Origin: Cryobacterium sp. N22
GTDB lineage: Bacteria > Actinomycetota > Actinomycetes > Actinomycetales > Microbacteriaceae
NCBI RefSeq assembly: GCF_002929555.1
Contig: NZ_PJJP01000032.1
Location: forward strand, 117,511-181,510
Direction: 5' to 3'
DNA: 64,000 bases
Under the pieces are notes generated by a model that saw only the letters and a program-made list of their open reading frames with translations, ran no database searches and was not told the DNA's origin. The stretch's first letter is position 1; every line of letters begins with the position of its first letter. Shown here piece by piece: positions 29,022 to 36,478 of the stretch. The translations under genes and the position numbers were made by a program.

Positions 29022-30061
29022 TGGCGAAACGTACAGGGCTCGGCCGCGGAATCGGTTCGCTCATTCCGGTGCAGGAGAACCCGTCACAGGCCCGTCCCGT
29101 CGACGTCTTCTTCCCGTACAACGAGGTTCCGCACGCGGAGGGCACCGCCGGCGCCTCACCGGTGCCGGGCTCGACGCCGGCCGCGGCCGACGGTTCCACT
29201 GCGACCGCGACGATCGATGCGGCTGACGACGTCACGGTCGAACTGCTTCCGGTTCCCGGCGCCCGTCTCGCACACCTGAATCCGGCCGACATCGTTCCCA
29301 ACGCTGTGCAGCCGCGCAGCGTCTTCGATGAAGATGACCTGGCCGAGCTCGTGCACAGCATCCGCGAAGTCGGTGTGCTGCAGCCCATCGTCGTGCGTCC
29401 GCTGATCGAGCAGCCGGGCAAGTACGAACTTGTCATGGGGGAGCGGCGCCTGCGCGCCACCAAGGAAGTCGGCCTCGACAGCATCCCGGCGATCGTGCGG
29501 GATACCGCCGACATCGACATGCTCCGGGACGCTCTGCTGGAGAATCTCCACCGCGCGCAGCTGAACCCACTTGAAGAAGCGTCCGCGTATCAGCAGCTGC
29601 TTTCAGACTTCGGAATCACGCAGGAGGTGCTCGCCAGCCGTATCGGCAGGTCGCGCCCCCAGATCACCAACACCCTGCGTCTGCTGAAGCTGCCCGAAGC
29701 CGTGCAGCTTCGTGTTGCTGCCGGTGTACTGTCGGCCGGTCATGCGCGTGCAGTGTTGTCGGTGGGGGACACCGAGGGCATGTTGCGCCTTGCGGACAAG
29801 ATCGTCAACGAGGACCTGTCAGTGCGTGCAGCCGAGGCGGCCGCCGCCGCCGGGCCCAAGCCCGTCGTTGTGAAGCCCGCTCCGGGCAAGCGCCAGGGAC
29901 ACCTCAACGAGATCGCCGAACACCTCGGTGACCGCCTCGACACCCGCGTGAAGATCAATCTCGGCGTACGAAAAGGCCAGATCACAGTGGATTTCGCAAC
30001 CATCGGCGACCTGAACCGTATTCTCGGCGTACTCGGCGAACCCGGCTTCGGAGCCAACTAA
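29021..30061 (+). CDS. parB: Chromosome partitioning protein ParB (Spo0J)
   Basis: CTP-binding parS-recognition protein of 346 aa. The N-terminal GLGRGIGSLIPVQE is the ParA-contacting leader. After a flexible linker comes the catalytic-like domain with VLQPIVVRPL and the CTPase motif GERRLRATKEVG (about residues 146-157), then the HTH region SRIGRSRPQITNTLRLLKLP and GHARAVLS. The C-terminal dimer domain ends with FATIGDLNRILGVLG. Its parS sites are abundant immediately downstream. Confidence 0.97.
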   Translation: MAKRTGLGRGIGSLIPVQENPSQARPVDVFFPYNEVPHAEGTAGASPVPGSTPAAADGSTATATIDAADDVTVELLPVPGARLAHLNPADIVPNAVQPRSVFDEDDLAELVHSIREVGVLQPIVVRPLIEQPGKYELVMGERRLRATKEVGLDSIPAIVRDTADIDMLRDALLENLHRAQLNPLEEASAYQQLLSDFGITQEVLASRIGRSRPQITNTLRLLKLPEAVQLRVAAGVLSAGHARAVLSVGDTEGMLRLADKIVNEDLSVRAAEAAAAAGPKPVVVKPAPGKRQGHLNEIAEHLGDRLDTRVKINLGVRKGQITVDFATIGDLNRILGVLGEPGFGAN

Positions 30062-30068
30062 AACGCAG

Positions 30069-30084
30069 TGTTTCACGTGAAACA
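30069..30084. promoter_or_regulatory. parS site, perfect
   Basis: TGTTTCACGTGAAACA begins 8 bp after the parB stop codon and matches the canonical 16-bp parS fully. Confidence 0.95.
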
Positions 30085-30133
30085 TCGGGCGCCAAATTGG
30101 GCGGCGGCATCTTGGAGCATCACCGCCCGTCCG

Positions 30134-30156
30134 CTGATTGAGCTTGTCGAAATCAG
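30134..30156. repeat. Hairpin repeat of the TTGAGCTTGTCGAAATC family
   Basis: CTGATTG...CGAAATCAG forms a short stem with CTGATT/AATCAG arms. Copies are at 30223-30245, 30643-30665, 31136-31158 and 31594-31616 (one variant base), with weaker ones at about 31687-31709 and 32130-32152. It is related to, but distinct from, the TCTCGACAAGCTCGACCAA family. Confidence 0.8.
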
Positions 30157-30406
30157 CCGCCCGGCTCTCGAAGAGCTCGACCACCTGTCGCGCTACAGGC
30201 GCATTCTGCCGGACCTGCGCCGCTGATTGAACCTGTCGAAATCAGTTCATCCTGGTCTTAGAGGCCTCAGAGAGCGTGCGTTTGCGGCCCTTCGGTGGGC
30301 GCTTTAAGTCAGATTCGATCCAAACTGGGACGATTCTGGAGGCCTGCACGGCTTGCAGTTCCGCCGGAGGGCGGCGGATTGGCCGCACGATGGCGCTCAG
30401 GCCCGC

Positions 30407-30422
30407 AGTTTTACGTGAAACC
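30407..30422. promoter_or_regulatory. Degenerate parS, module 1
   Basis: AGTTTTACGTGAAACC keeps the ACGTGAAAC half of parS but has lost the symmetric C. It occupies the place of the main site in module 1. Confidence 0.6.
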
Positions 30423-30529
30423 TGACGCAAATTGGTCAATTTTGACCATCCCGCCGCGAAAATTTGGGCCCAGGTGGGCATCACCAGAGTTCCGCCCCCC
30501 GAGTCGTCACCGACGAGCCGCCGCGATGG

Positions 30530-30545
30530 TGTTTCACGTGAAACA
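30530..30545. promoter_or_regulatory. parS site, perfect
   Basis: TGTTTCACGTGAAACA, 123 bp after the decayed site of module 1. In the other modules this second position is the decayed one. Confidence 0.95.
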
Positions 30546-30875
30546 TCTGCCGCCTCGATTCACTACAAGCCGGCCGAGTGCCAGCCTGGATGCGCGCCCA
30601 GCCGCTGGATGGCCTGGTCGAAAGTCGGCCCGGCCCAGCACGCTGATTGAGCTTGTCGAAATCAGGCGGTCTCGCTAGCTTTATGCACCCGACCAGGCAC
30701 GTGGATTGAGCTTGCGTGCATCGAGGCGCGATCGGCTCAGCCGGCGGACCAAGGGTGGCTCTTAGCGCGGTTTGTGACCAATTTCGGTATCTTTGGGTTC
30801 GATTCTGGCCGCTTCGCGAGTCAATTGCCCGCCAGCCGCGCGGGGGAGTGGCCGCACAATGGCGCTCAGAGACGC

Positions 30876-30891
30876 CGTTTCACGTGAAACA
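30876..30891. promoter_or_regulatory. parS site, module 2
   Basis: CGTTTCACGTGAAACA, one mismatch to the canonical site. A decayed companion TGTTTCGCATGACGTA is at 30990-31005. Confidence 0.9.
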
Positions 30892-31032
30892 AGGGTCAGA
30901 ATGACGAATCCGAGTACTTTGAGCGACAGATTGTGCGCAGCTGGAGAGCGTGGGTACGCGACCCTCAGCGGCGCCGTCCAGTGACATGGTGTTTCGCATG
31001 ACGTAGTCGGGCGCCCGGAACGCCGGCAGCCG

Positions 31033-31054
31033 GGTCTCGACAAGCTCGACCAAC
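31033..31054 (+). repeat. TCTCGACAAGCTCGACCAA repeat, module 2
   Basis: Perfect copy of the family seen at 7106-7127. Equivalent copies in later modules are at 31492-31513 (diverged), 32026-32047 (perfect) and 32463-32484 (one change). Confidence 0.85.
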
Positions 31055-31337
31055 GACGTGGTTGAGGTATCGTCTCGTCGAGCCTGACCCGCGCACGAGA
31101 TTGGCCAGGTCGACATCAGGGCGCACCTCGGCCTGCTGATTGAGCTTGTCGAAATCAGGCTGCCGAATCTTGTTTTCTCGACCACGGTTGTGGAGGAGGT
31201 ATTGCGCCTATTGGGGGCGCTAATCTGCGGCATTTGGGACCGAGGTCGGGGTCTTGGGTGGCGATTGTGGCCCCCTGGCGAGTCAGTTGCCCGCCCGCCG
31301 GGCGGGGGAGTGGCCGCACAATGGCGCTCAGAGACGC

Positions 31338-31353
31338 CGTTCCACGTGAAACA
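31338..31353. promoter_or_regulatory. parS-like site, module 3
   Basis: CGTTCCACGTGAAACA, two mismatches to the canonical site. The companion TGTTTCGCGTGAAGTG is at 31448-31463. Confidence 0.8.
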
Positions 31354-31869
31354 ACGTTCAAAATGATGGATCTGAGCTGTTTGATGGGCAGATTGTGGGC
31401 AGGTGGAGAAGAAACGCGATTCTCAGTGCGGCGGTCCGGCGACATCGTGTTTCGCGTGAAGTGCTCGGGCGCCCGGAATGGCGGCGGGCCGGGTTTCGAG
31501 AAGCTCGACCGACGACGTGGTTGAGGTATCCTCTCGTTGATCGTGACCCGCGCAGCAGATTGACCAGGTCGAGATCAGGACCGACCCGGCTCGCTGATTG
31601 AACTTGTCGAAATCGGGCCACCGGATATGGCTTGCTCGACCGTGTTGTGGTGGAGGTGGCGGGCCTATTCGCCCGACCGAACCCGTGGATTGAGCCTGTC
31701 GTAATCAGGGATGTCAAGGCCGCGATCGGCTTGACTGGTGGGTTAGAAACGTTATTTATCAGTATTCGCGGCCGGTTTCGGGCATTCAGGGGACGATTAT
31801 GGCGGCCTGGGCGGACGGCAGGGCGCCTGCCGCGCGGGGGAGTGGCCTCACAATGGCGCTCAGTGACTC

Positions 31870-31885
31870 CGTTTCACGTGAAACA
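31870..31885. promoter_or_regulatory. parS site, module 4
   Basis: CGTTTCACGTGAAACA, one mismatch. The companion TTTTTCGCGTGAAGTA is at 31983-31998. Confidence 0.9.
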
Positions 31886-32311
31886 AGGGTCACAATGACG
31901 GTTCCGAGCCTTCTGGTCGGCAGATTATGCGCTGGTAGAGAAGGTAGGAACATGATTCTCAGTGGGCGGTCCAGAGGTAACGTTTTTCGCGTGAAGTACT
32001 CGGGCGCCCGGAACCCCGGCGGACGGGTCTCGACAAGCTCGACCAACGACGTGGTTGCGGTATCACCTCGTCGAGGCCGACCTGCGCAGCAGTTTGACCA
32101 GGTCGAAATATGGCCCAGCCCGGCTTGTTTGTTGAGCTAATCGAGACCAGGGATAGCGAGGCGCTATCGGCTCGCCCCGCAAGTTAGGGACGTCATTTGG
32201 TGGTACTTCTGGTCGGTTTCGGGCATTTTGGGGCGAATGTGCTGGCCTGGGTGGACGGCAGGGTGCATGCAGCGCGGGGGAAGTGGTCGCACAAACGGCG
32301 CTCAGAGACGC

Positions 32312-32327
32312 CGTTTCACGTGAAACT
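32312..32327. promoter_or_regulatory. parS-like site, module 5
   Basis: CGTTTCACGTGAAACT, mismatched only at the two outermost bases. The companion with ATTCGCGTGAAGTA is at 32421-32436. Confidence 0.85.
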
Positions 32328-32497
32328 AGGGGCAAAATGACGGCTCCGAGCTCTTTGATAGGCAGATTGTGCGCTGGTGAGCGTAGTAGCGGGACTCTCA
32401 GCGGGCGGGCCGGCCGCATTGCATTCGCGTGAAGTACTCGGCGCCCGGAGCGCCACCGGCCAGGTCTCGACAGGCTCGACCAACGACGCGGCTACGG

Positions 32498-32513
32498 TGT
32501 TTCACGTGAAACA
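32498..32513. promoter_or_regulatory. parS site, perfect
   Basis: TGTTTCACGTGAAACA, first of a close pair just before the ddl 3' end. Confidence 0.95.
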
Positions 32514-32529
32514 TACCCCGACCGGGTCG

Positions 32530-32545
32530 TGTTTCACGTGAAACA
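32530..32545. promoter_or_regulatory. parS site, perfect
   Basis: TGTTTCACGTGAAACA, 32 bp (about three helical turns) after the previous site and 7 bp from the ddl stop codon. Confidence 0.95.
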
Positions 32546-32551
32546 TGGGCC

Positions 32552-33511
32552 TTACTGCAAGCTGGTTGAGGCCGCCCGGGCGAGAGCGGAATAGACGGCT
32601 CCAAGCGATTCGCCGGAGGCCTCGATGGACTGCGGGGCGAGCGAGGTCTCGGTCAGACCGGGCAAAACATTCGCCTCGAGGAACCAGGCGACACCCTCGG
32701 CGTCGACCATCAGGTCGATGCGGGAGAGCTGGGCCAGCCCGAGCAGACTGTGGATCGCCACGGCCGTGTCGGCCACCCGCTGGGCCACGTCCGGCGCGAT
32801 GCGGGCGGGCGTGAAGAACAGGGTCTCGCCGGCGTTGTACCGCGCTTCGAAGCTGAAAACACCACTCACGGGCACGATCTCAACCGCGGGCAGTGCGACG
32901 GGCCCGGCGCCAGTGTTGATGACGGTGACGGCGAGCTCGGTGCCTTCGATCTTCGTCTCAACGAGAGCGGTTTCGTCGTAGGTGTAGGCATCCACCATGG
33001 CGCGGGGGAGGCCCGCCGGCGCATCGACGATGGTGACACCCTGGGCAGATCCACCCTGGGCGGGCTTGACGACCAGTGGTGTGCCGAGCGCGGTCACGAG
33101 GTGCTCGAGAACGCTGGCGGCGCCGAGGTCGCGGAAGGTCTCACGCGAGAGTGCGATCCAGGCCGGGGTGGCATAGCCGGCGCGACGCACAAGTTCCTTG
33201 GCGGTGGGCTTGGACCAGGCCAGTCCCGCCGCAGTGCCGCGCGGGCCCACGTGCGGGATCCCGGTGGTCTCGAGCAGCGAGAGCAGGGCGCCGTCTTCGC
33301 CGGTGGCGCCGTGCAATACGGGCCAGATGACGTCGGGCTTGCGGGTGGCCAGCTCGGTGAGGAGCCCTGCCTGCGGGTCGAGCACGGTCACGCGGTGCCC
33401 GAGCCCGGTCAGCTCATCGGCCACGCGACGTCCACTGCGCATGGAGACGTCGCGCTCGTGCGAGATTCCTCCCGCGAGCACCACAATGTCAAGAAACTCT
33501 GATTCGCTCAT
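32552..33511 (-). CDS. ddl: D-alanine--D-alanine ligase family protein
   Basis: ATP-grasp ligase of 319 aa joining two D-Ala for the peptidoglycan stem. Recognisable parts: LAGGISHERDVSMRSGRRV, PVLHGATGEDGALLSLLE, VVKPAQGGSAQGVTIV (ATP grasp), and RIDLMVDAEGVAWFLEANVL followed by PGLTETSL. The catalytic metal-site Asn/Glu region is conserved with Glu-Ala-Asn rather than Glu-Val-Asn. It is convergent with parB, separated by the parS array. It could be a second Ddl, since a canonical larger Ddl often lies elsewhere; specificity for D-Ala-D-Ala is inferred from the family. Confidence 0.9.
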   Translation of the reverse strand: MSESEFLDIVVLAGGISHERDVSMRSGRRVADELTGLGHRVTVLDPQAGLLTELATRKPDVIWPVLHGATGEDGALLSLLETTGIPHVGPRGTAAGLAWSKPTAKELVRRAGYATPAWIALSRETFRDLGAASVLEHLVTALGTPLVVKPAQGGSAQGVTIVDAPAGLPRAMVDAYTYDETALVETKIEGTELAVTVINTGAGPVALPAVEIVPVSGVFSFEARYNAGETLFFTPARIAPDVAQRVADTAVAIHSLLGLAQLSRIDLMVDAEGVAWFLEANVLPGLTETSLAPQSIEASGESLGAVYSALARAASTSLQ

Positions 33512-33552
33512 GATCTGGGGTTTTCCTTAGCTCGAGCCGGAGAAACGTGGGA

Positions 33553-34872
33553 TTAGTTGATGTCGGGCGGCGGGGCGCCGAATCGGCGGCCGTCGTGGGC
33601 GGGAAACAGCGAGCCGGTCCCGGCAAAGGTGTCCAGCAACTCCAGTTCGTCGCGGATGACGGTGGCGAGGCGCCGGATGCCCAGACGGATGTGCTCCGGC
33701 GTGGGGTAGCAGAACGAGAGTCGCATGTTCTGGCGACCCTGGCCATCCGCGAAAAACGCGGTACCCGGGGTGTACGCCACGAGCTCCTTGACCGCGCGGG
33801 GCAGCATGGCCTTGGAGTCCAGGGTGTCCGGCAGGCTGAGCCACACGTAGAACCCGCCGTTGGGGTTGGTCCAGGTGAGCTCGGGCAGATATTCCGTCAA
33901 CGCGGAGAGCATGGCGTTCTTGCGTTCGCGATAGACGCCACGGAAGGTGTTGATCTGGCCCTTCCAATCGGCGGTGGACAGGTACTCGGAGATCACCAGT
34001 TGGCTGAACGAGCTGGGGGAGAGCACGGCCGCCTCGTTGGCCAGCACGAGCTTCTCGCGGATGGCGTGCGGGGCCAGGGCCCAGCCCACCCGGAAGCCGG
34101 GGGCGAGGGTCTTCGAGAAGGTGCCCAGGTAGACCACGCCGTCCCGCTCGATGGAGCGCATGGCATCCGGTGCCTTCTGGTCGAAATACAACAGCCCGTA
34201 GGGGTTGTCCTCGAGGACCAGAATCTGGTTGGCCTTGGCGATCTCCAGGATCTCCAGGCGGCGGGCCCAGCTGAGGGTCACTCCGGCCGGGTTGTGGAAG
34301 CTGGGGATCGTGTAGAGGAATTTGATCTTGCGACCCTCGGCCTTGAGCCGGGCGATGTGCTCCCGGAGTGCCTCGGGGATCATGCCGTGCTCGTCCATCG
34401 GTACGTGATCGACATCGGCCTGGTAGGACTTGAAGATCACCATGGCGGTGACATAACTCGGGCCCTCGGAGATCACGACGTCGCCCGGGTCCAGGAAGAG
34501 CTTGCTGACCAGTTCGAGCGCGTGCTGGGACCCGGTGGTCACGACCACGTCATCGGCGTTGGCACGGATGCCTTCCAGGGCCATGACCTCGAGGATCTGC
34601 TCCCGGAACAAGGGAACTCCCTGACCAGAGCCATATTGCAGCGCCACGGGGCCCTGTTTGCGCATGACGCTGTCCATCGCGTTGATCACGAGATCCTGGG
34701 GCAGGGCGGCGACGTACGGCATCCCACCGGCAAGGGAGACGACCTCGGGGCGTGAGGCGACGGCGAACAGGGCGCGCACCTCGGAGGCGCGCAGGGCGGC
34801 GGCTCGCTCGGCGTAGTGGTGGTACCACGGGTCGAGGTTGTTACCGGCCTGGGAGGTGCCTATCGCTGTCAC
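33553..34872 (-). CDS. PLP-dependent aminotransferase, class I/II
   Basis: Fold-type I aminotransferase of 439 aa. The N-terminal part has VVSLAGGMPYVAALP and YGSGQGVPLFREQI; the cofactor-binding regions are TTGSQHALELVSKLFLDPG, YTIPSFHNPAGVTLS and LEDNPYGLLYF, with the Schiff-base Lys in YLGTFSKTLAPGFRVGW. The pattern is that of the 2-aminoadipate/aromatic (KAT/AAD-like) subgroup related to MocR C-termini, but no HTH is present. I choose GTG 34872 (VTAIGTSQAGN); the open frame beyond it runs antisense into trxA. It ends 41 bp before ddl and is probably cotranscribed with it. Substrate is unknown. Confidence 0.85.
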   Translation of the reverse strand: MTAIGTSQAGNNLDPWYHHYAERAAALRASEVRALFAVASRPEVVSLAGGMPYVAALPQDLVINAMDSVMRKQGPVALQYGSGQGVPLFREQILEVMALEGIRANADDVVVTTGSQHALELVSKLFLDPGDVVISEGPSYVTAMVIFKSYQADVDHVPMDEHGMIPEALREHIARLKAEGRKIKFLYTIPSFHNPAGVTLSWARRLEILEIAKANQILVLEDNPYGLLYFDQKAPDAMRSIERDGVVYLGTFSKTLAPGFRVGWALAPHAIREKLVLANEAAVLSPSSFSQLVISEYLSTADWKGQINTFRGVYRERKNAMLSALTEYLPELTWTNPNGGFYVWLSLPDTLDSKAMLPRAVKELVAYTPGTAFFADGQGRQNMRLSFCYPTPEHIRLGIRRLATVIRDELELLDTFAGTGSLFPAHDGRRFGAPPPDIN

Positions 34873-34942
34873 GTCATATCCGTTCTGGTGAGGCCCTAAT
34901 CGTATGTGGTGCGTCGCGTGGTGGCCGAATCGGCCTGAATTT

Positions 34943-34979
34943 ACGAAAAACACCCGCCCGGCGGGTGCCGGGCGGGTGT
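34943..34979 (-). terminator. Intrinsic terminator of trxA
   Basis: The arms ACACCCGCCCGGC (34950-34962) and GCCGGGCGGGTGT (34967-34979) are perfect over 13 bp with a 4-nt loop. Read on the - strand, TTTTTCG follows the stem. This ends the murJ-trxB-trxA run and separates it from the aminotransferase. Confidence 0.92.
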
Positions 34980-35006
34980 CGGGTTCGCGAAGGAACCTGC
35001 CGGCGG

Positions 35007-35330
35007 CTACTTGAGGTAGGCGGCCAGGTCGGCTTCGAGGGCGGGCTTCGGCTTGGCGCCGATGACGGTCTTGACGACCTCGCCCTTCTGGAAGACCTTC
35101 ATCGCGGGGATGGAGGTGATCATGTACTTTGCGGCCAGGGCCGGGTGGTCGTCGACGTTGAGCTTGACGATGTCGATCTTGTCGGAGTTCTCCGCGGCGA
35201 TCTGGTCGAGGATCGGGCTGACGGCGCGACACGGGCCACACCACTCGGCCCAGAAGTCCACCAGGACGGTCTTCTCGTTGTTGATGACTTCCTGGTCGAA
35301 GGTGGCGTCGGTGACGGCGCGTGCTGACAT
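35007..35330 (-). CDS. trxA: Thioredoxin
   Basis: Disulfide-reducing protein of 107 aa with the active site WAEWCGPCRAVSP (about residues 29-41), the cis-Pro in SIPAMKVFQKGE and a typical thioredoxin fold length. ATG 35330 follows GGAGCAT. It lies 10 bp downstream of trxB and forms the reductase/thioredoxin pair, in the same position as mycobacterial trxC. Confidence 0.97.
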   Translation of the reverse strand: MSARAVTDATFDQEVINNEKTVLVDFWAEWCGPCRAVSPILDQIAAENSDKIDIVKLNVDDHPALAAKYMITSIPAMKVFQKGEVVKTVIGAKPKPALEADLAAYLK

Positions 35331-35340
35331 GTAATGCTCC

Positions 35341-36315
35341 TTAGTTGGTGACGCTTGCAAATTCGGGGTCGCCGGCCGCAGCCAGCAAGTCCTCGGGGAG
35401 GGTGGCCAGGTAGTGTTCAGCGTCCAGAGCCGCCACGGTGCCGCTGGCGGCCGCGGTGACCGCCTGGCGGTAGGTGGGGTCGATGACGTCTCCGGCGGCG
35501 AACACGCCGGCCTGGCTGGTCTTGGAGGAGCGTCCGGCGACGGCGATGGTGCCCTCGCTGGTGAGATCGAGCAGATCATGCACGAGGTGGGTGCGCGGGT
35601 CGTTGCCGATGGCCACGAACAGGCCGCCGACCGCGAGGGCGCTCTCGGTACCGGTGACGGTGTCGCGCAGACGCAGACCCTCAACGGCCTCTTCGCCGTC
35701 GATGCCGACGACCTCGGAGTTCCAGACGAACTCGATCTTCGGGTGCGACAGGGCGCGCTCCTGCATGATCTTGGACGCACGCAGGGTGTCCTTGCGGTGA
35801 ATGATGTAGACCTTGCTCGCGAAGCGGGTGAGGAAGGTGGCCTCCTCCATGGCGGAGTCGCCGCCGCCGACGACGGCGATGACCTTCTCCTTGAAGAAGA
35901 AGCCGTCGCAGGTGGCACACCAGGACACGCCCCGGCCGCTCAGACGCTCTTCGTCGTGGATGCCGAGCTTGCGGTAGGCGGACCCGGTGGCGAAAATCAC
36001 CGACAGGGCCTCGTGCTTCTCGCCGTTGCCGAGGGTGACCGACTTGACGGTGTCGCCGAATTCGAGCTTGGTGACGTCGTCGTAGACGACCTCGGTGCCG
36101 AACTTCTCGGCCTGCTCCTGCATCTTGGCCATCAGCTCGGGGCCCTGGATGCCGTCGGCGAAGCCCGGGAAGTTCTCCACGTCGGTGGTGTTCATCAGTT
36201 CACCGCCGGCCTCGACCGAACTGGCGATCAGCAGCGGCTTCATGTTCGCGCGCGCAGCGTAGATGGCGGCGGTGAATCCGGCAGGACCCGAACCGATGAT
36301 GATGATCTGACGCAC
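35341..36315 (-). CDS. trxB: Thioredoxin-disulfide reductase
   Basis: FAD/NADPH flavoenzyme of 324 aa that reduces thioredoxin. FAD motif IIIIGSGPAGFTAAIYAAR at the N-terminus, redox-active SWCATCDGFF (about residues 131-140), NADPH motif VVGGGDSAMEEA, and C-terminal FAD motif GVFAAGDVIDPTYRQAV. Start GTG 36315 (VRQIIIIGSG) with the strong ribosome site CAAGGAG just upstream. Its neighbours are trxA downstream and murJ upstream on the same strand. Confidence 0.97.
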   Translation of the reverse strand: MRQIIIIGSGPAGFTAAIYAARANMKPLLIASSVEAGGELMNTTDVENFPGFADGIQGPELMAKMQEQAEKFGTEVVYDDVTKLEFGDTVKSVTLGNGEKHEALSVIFATGSAYRKLGIHDEERLSGRGVSWCATCDGFFFKEKVIAVVGGGDSAMEEATFLTRFASKVYIIHRKDTLRASKIMQERALSHPKIEFVWNSEVVGIDGEEAVEGLRLRDTVTGTESALAVGGLFVAIGNDPRTHLVHDLLDLTSEGTIAVAGRSSKTSQAGVFAAGDVIDPTYRQAVTAAASGTVAALDAEHYLATLPEDLLAAAGDPEFASVTN

Positions 36316-36341
36316 GCGTAGACTCCTTGAAATCAGTGGAA

Positions 36342-36361
36342 GAGACGCCTTTCGGCGCCTC
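36342..36361 (-). terminator. Hairpin between murJ and trxB
   Basis: On the - strand, GAGGCGCC-GAAA-GGCGTCTC forms an 8-bp stem with one mismatch and a stable GAAA loop. No T-run follows, so it may be an attenuator or RNA-stability element rather than a full terminator. It leaves trxB probably with some readthrough from murJ. Confidence 0.4.
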
Positions 36362-36478
36362 ACATTCGGGTACAACACATCCTAATCGGATGCTATTCCG
36401 CTCCGTCCGGCTGGAGGCCCCGCTGTACAGCCGCTGTTCAGCAAGAGGTTTCCCGGCCGACACCACACTGACGGCCGC

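Larger units (their letters stand above)
30062..32551. repeat. parS-bearing repeat array between parB and ddl (no gene)
   Basis: A 2.5-kb gene-free stretch built from five diverged modules. Shared core: GGGGGAGTGGCCGCACAATG, GGCGCTCAGAGACGCCG, parS, a variable part with GGCAGATTGTGCGC, then a decayed parS-like TTTCGCGTGAAGTA, CTCGGGCGCCCGGAA, the TCTCGACAAGCTCGACCAA repeat and ACGACGTGGTTGAGGTATC. Site centres of the modules lie near 30415, 30884, 31346, 31878 and 32320 (spacings 469, 462, 532, 442). Module 1 is the most diverged. The open frames here are repeat translations without codon bias or ribosome sites, and I see no gene. Confidence 0.9.

Noticed and set aside
30062..32551. Several 60-130 codon open frames in the parB-ddl gap
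   Set aside because: They translate copies of the repeat modules in shifting frames, lack ribosome sites and are interrupted differently in each module.
33553..35244. 563-aa form of the aminotransferase
   Set aside because: The first ~124 residues are antisense to trxA and cross its terminator; the GTG at 34872 gives the normal family length.
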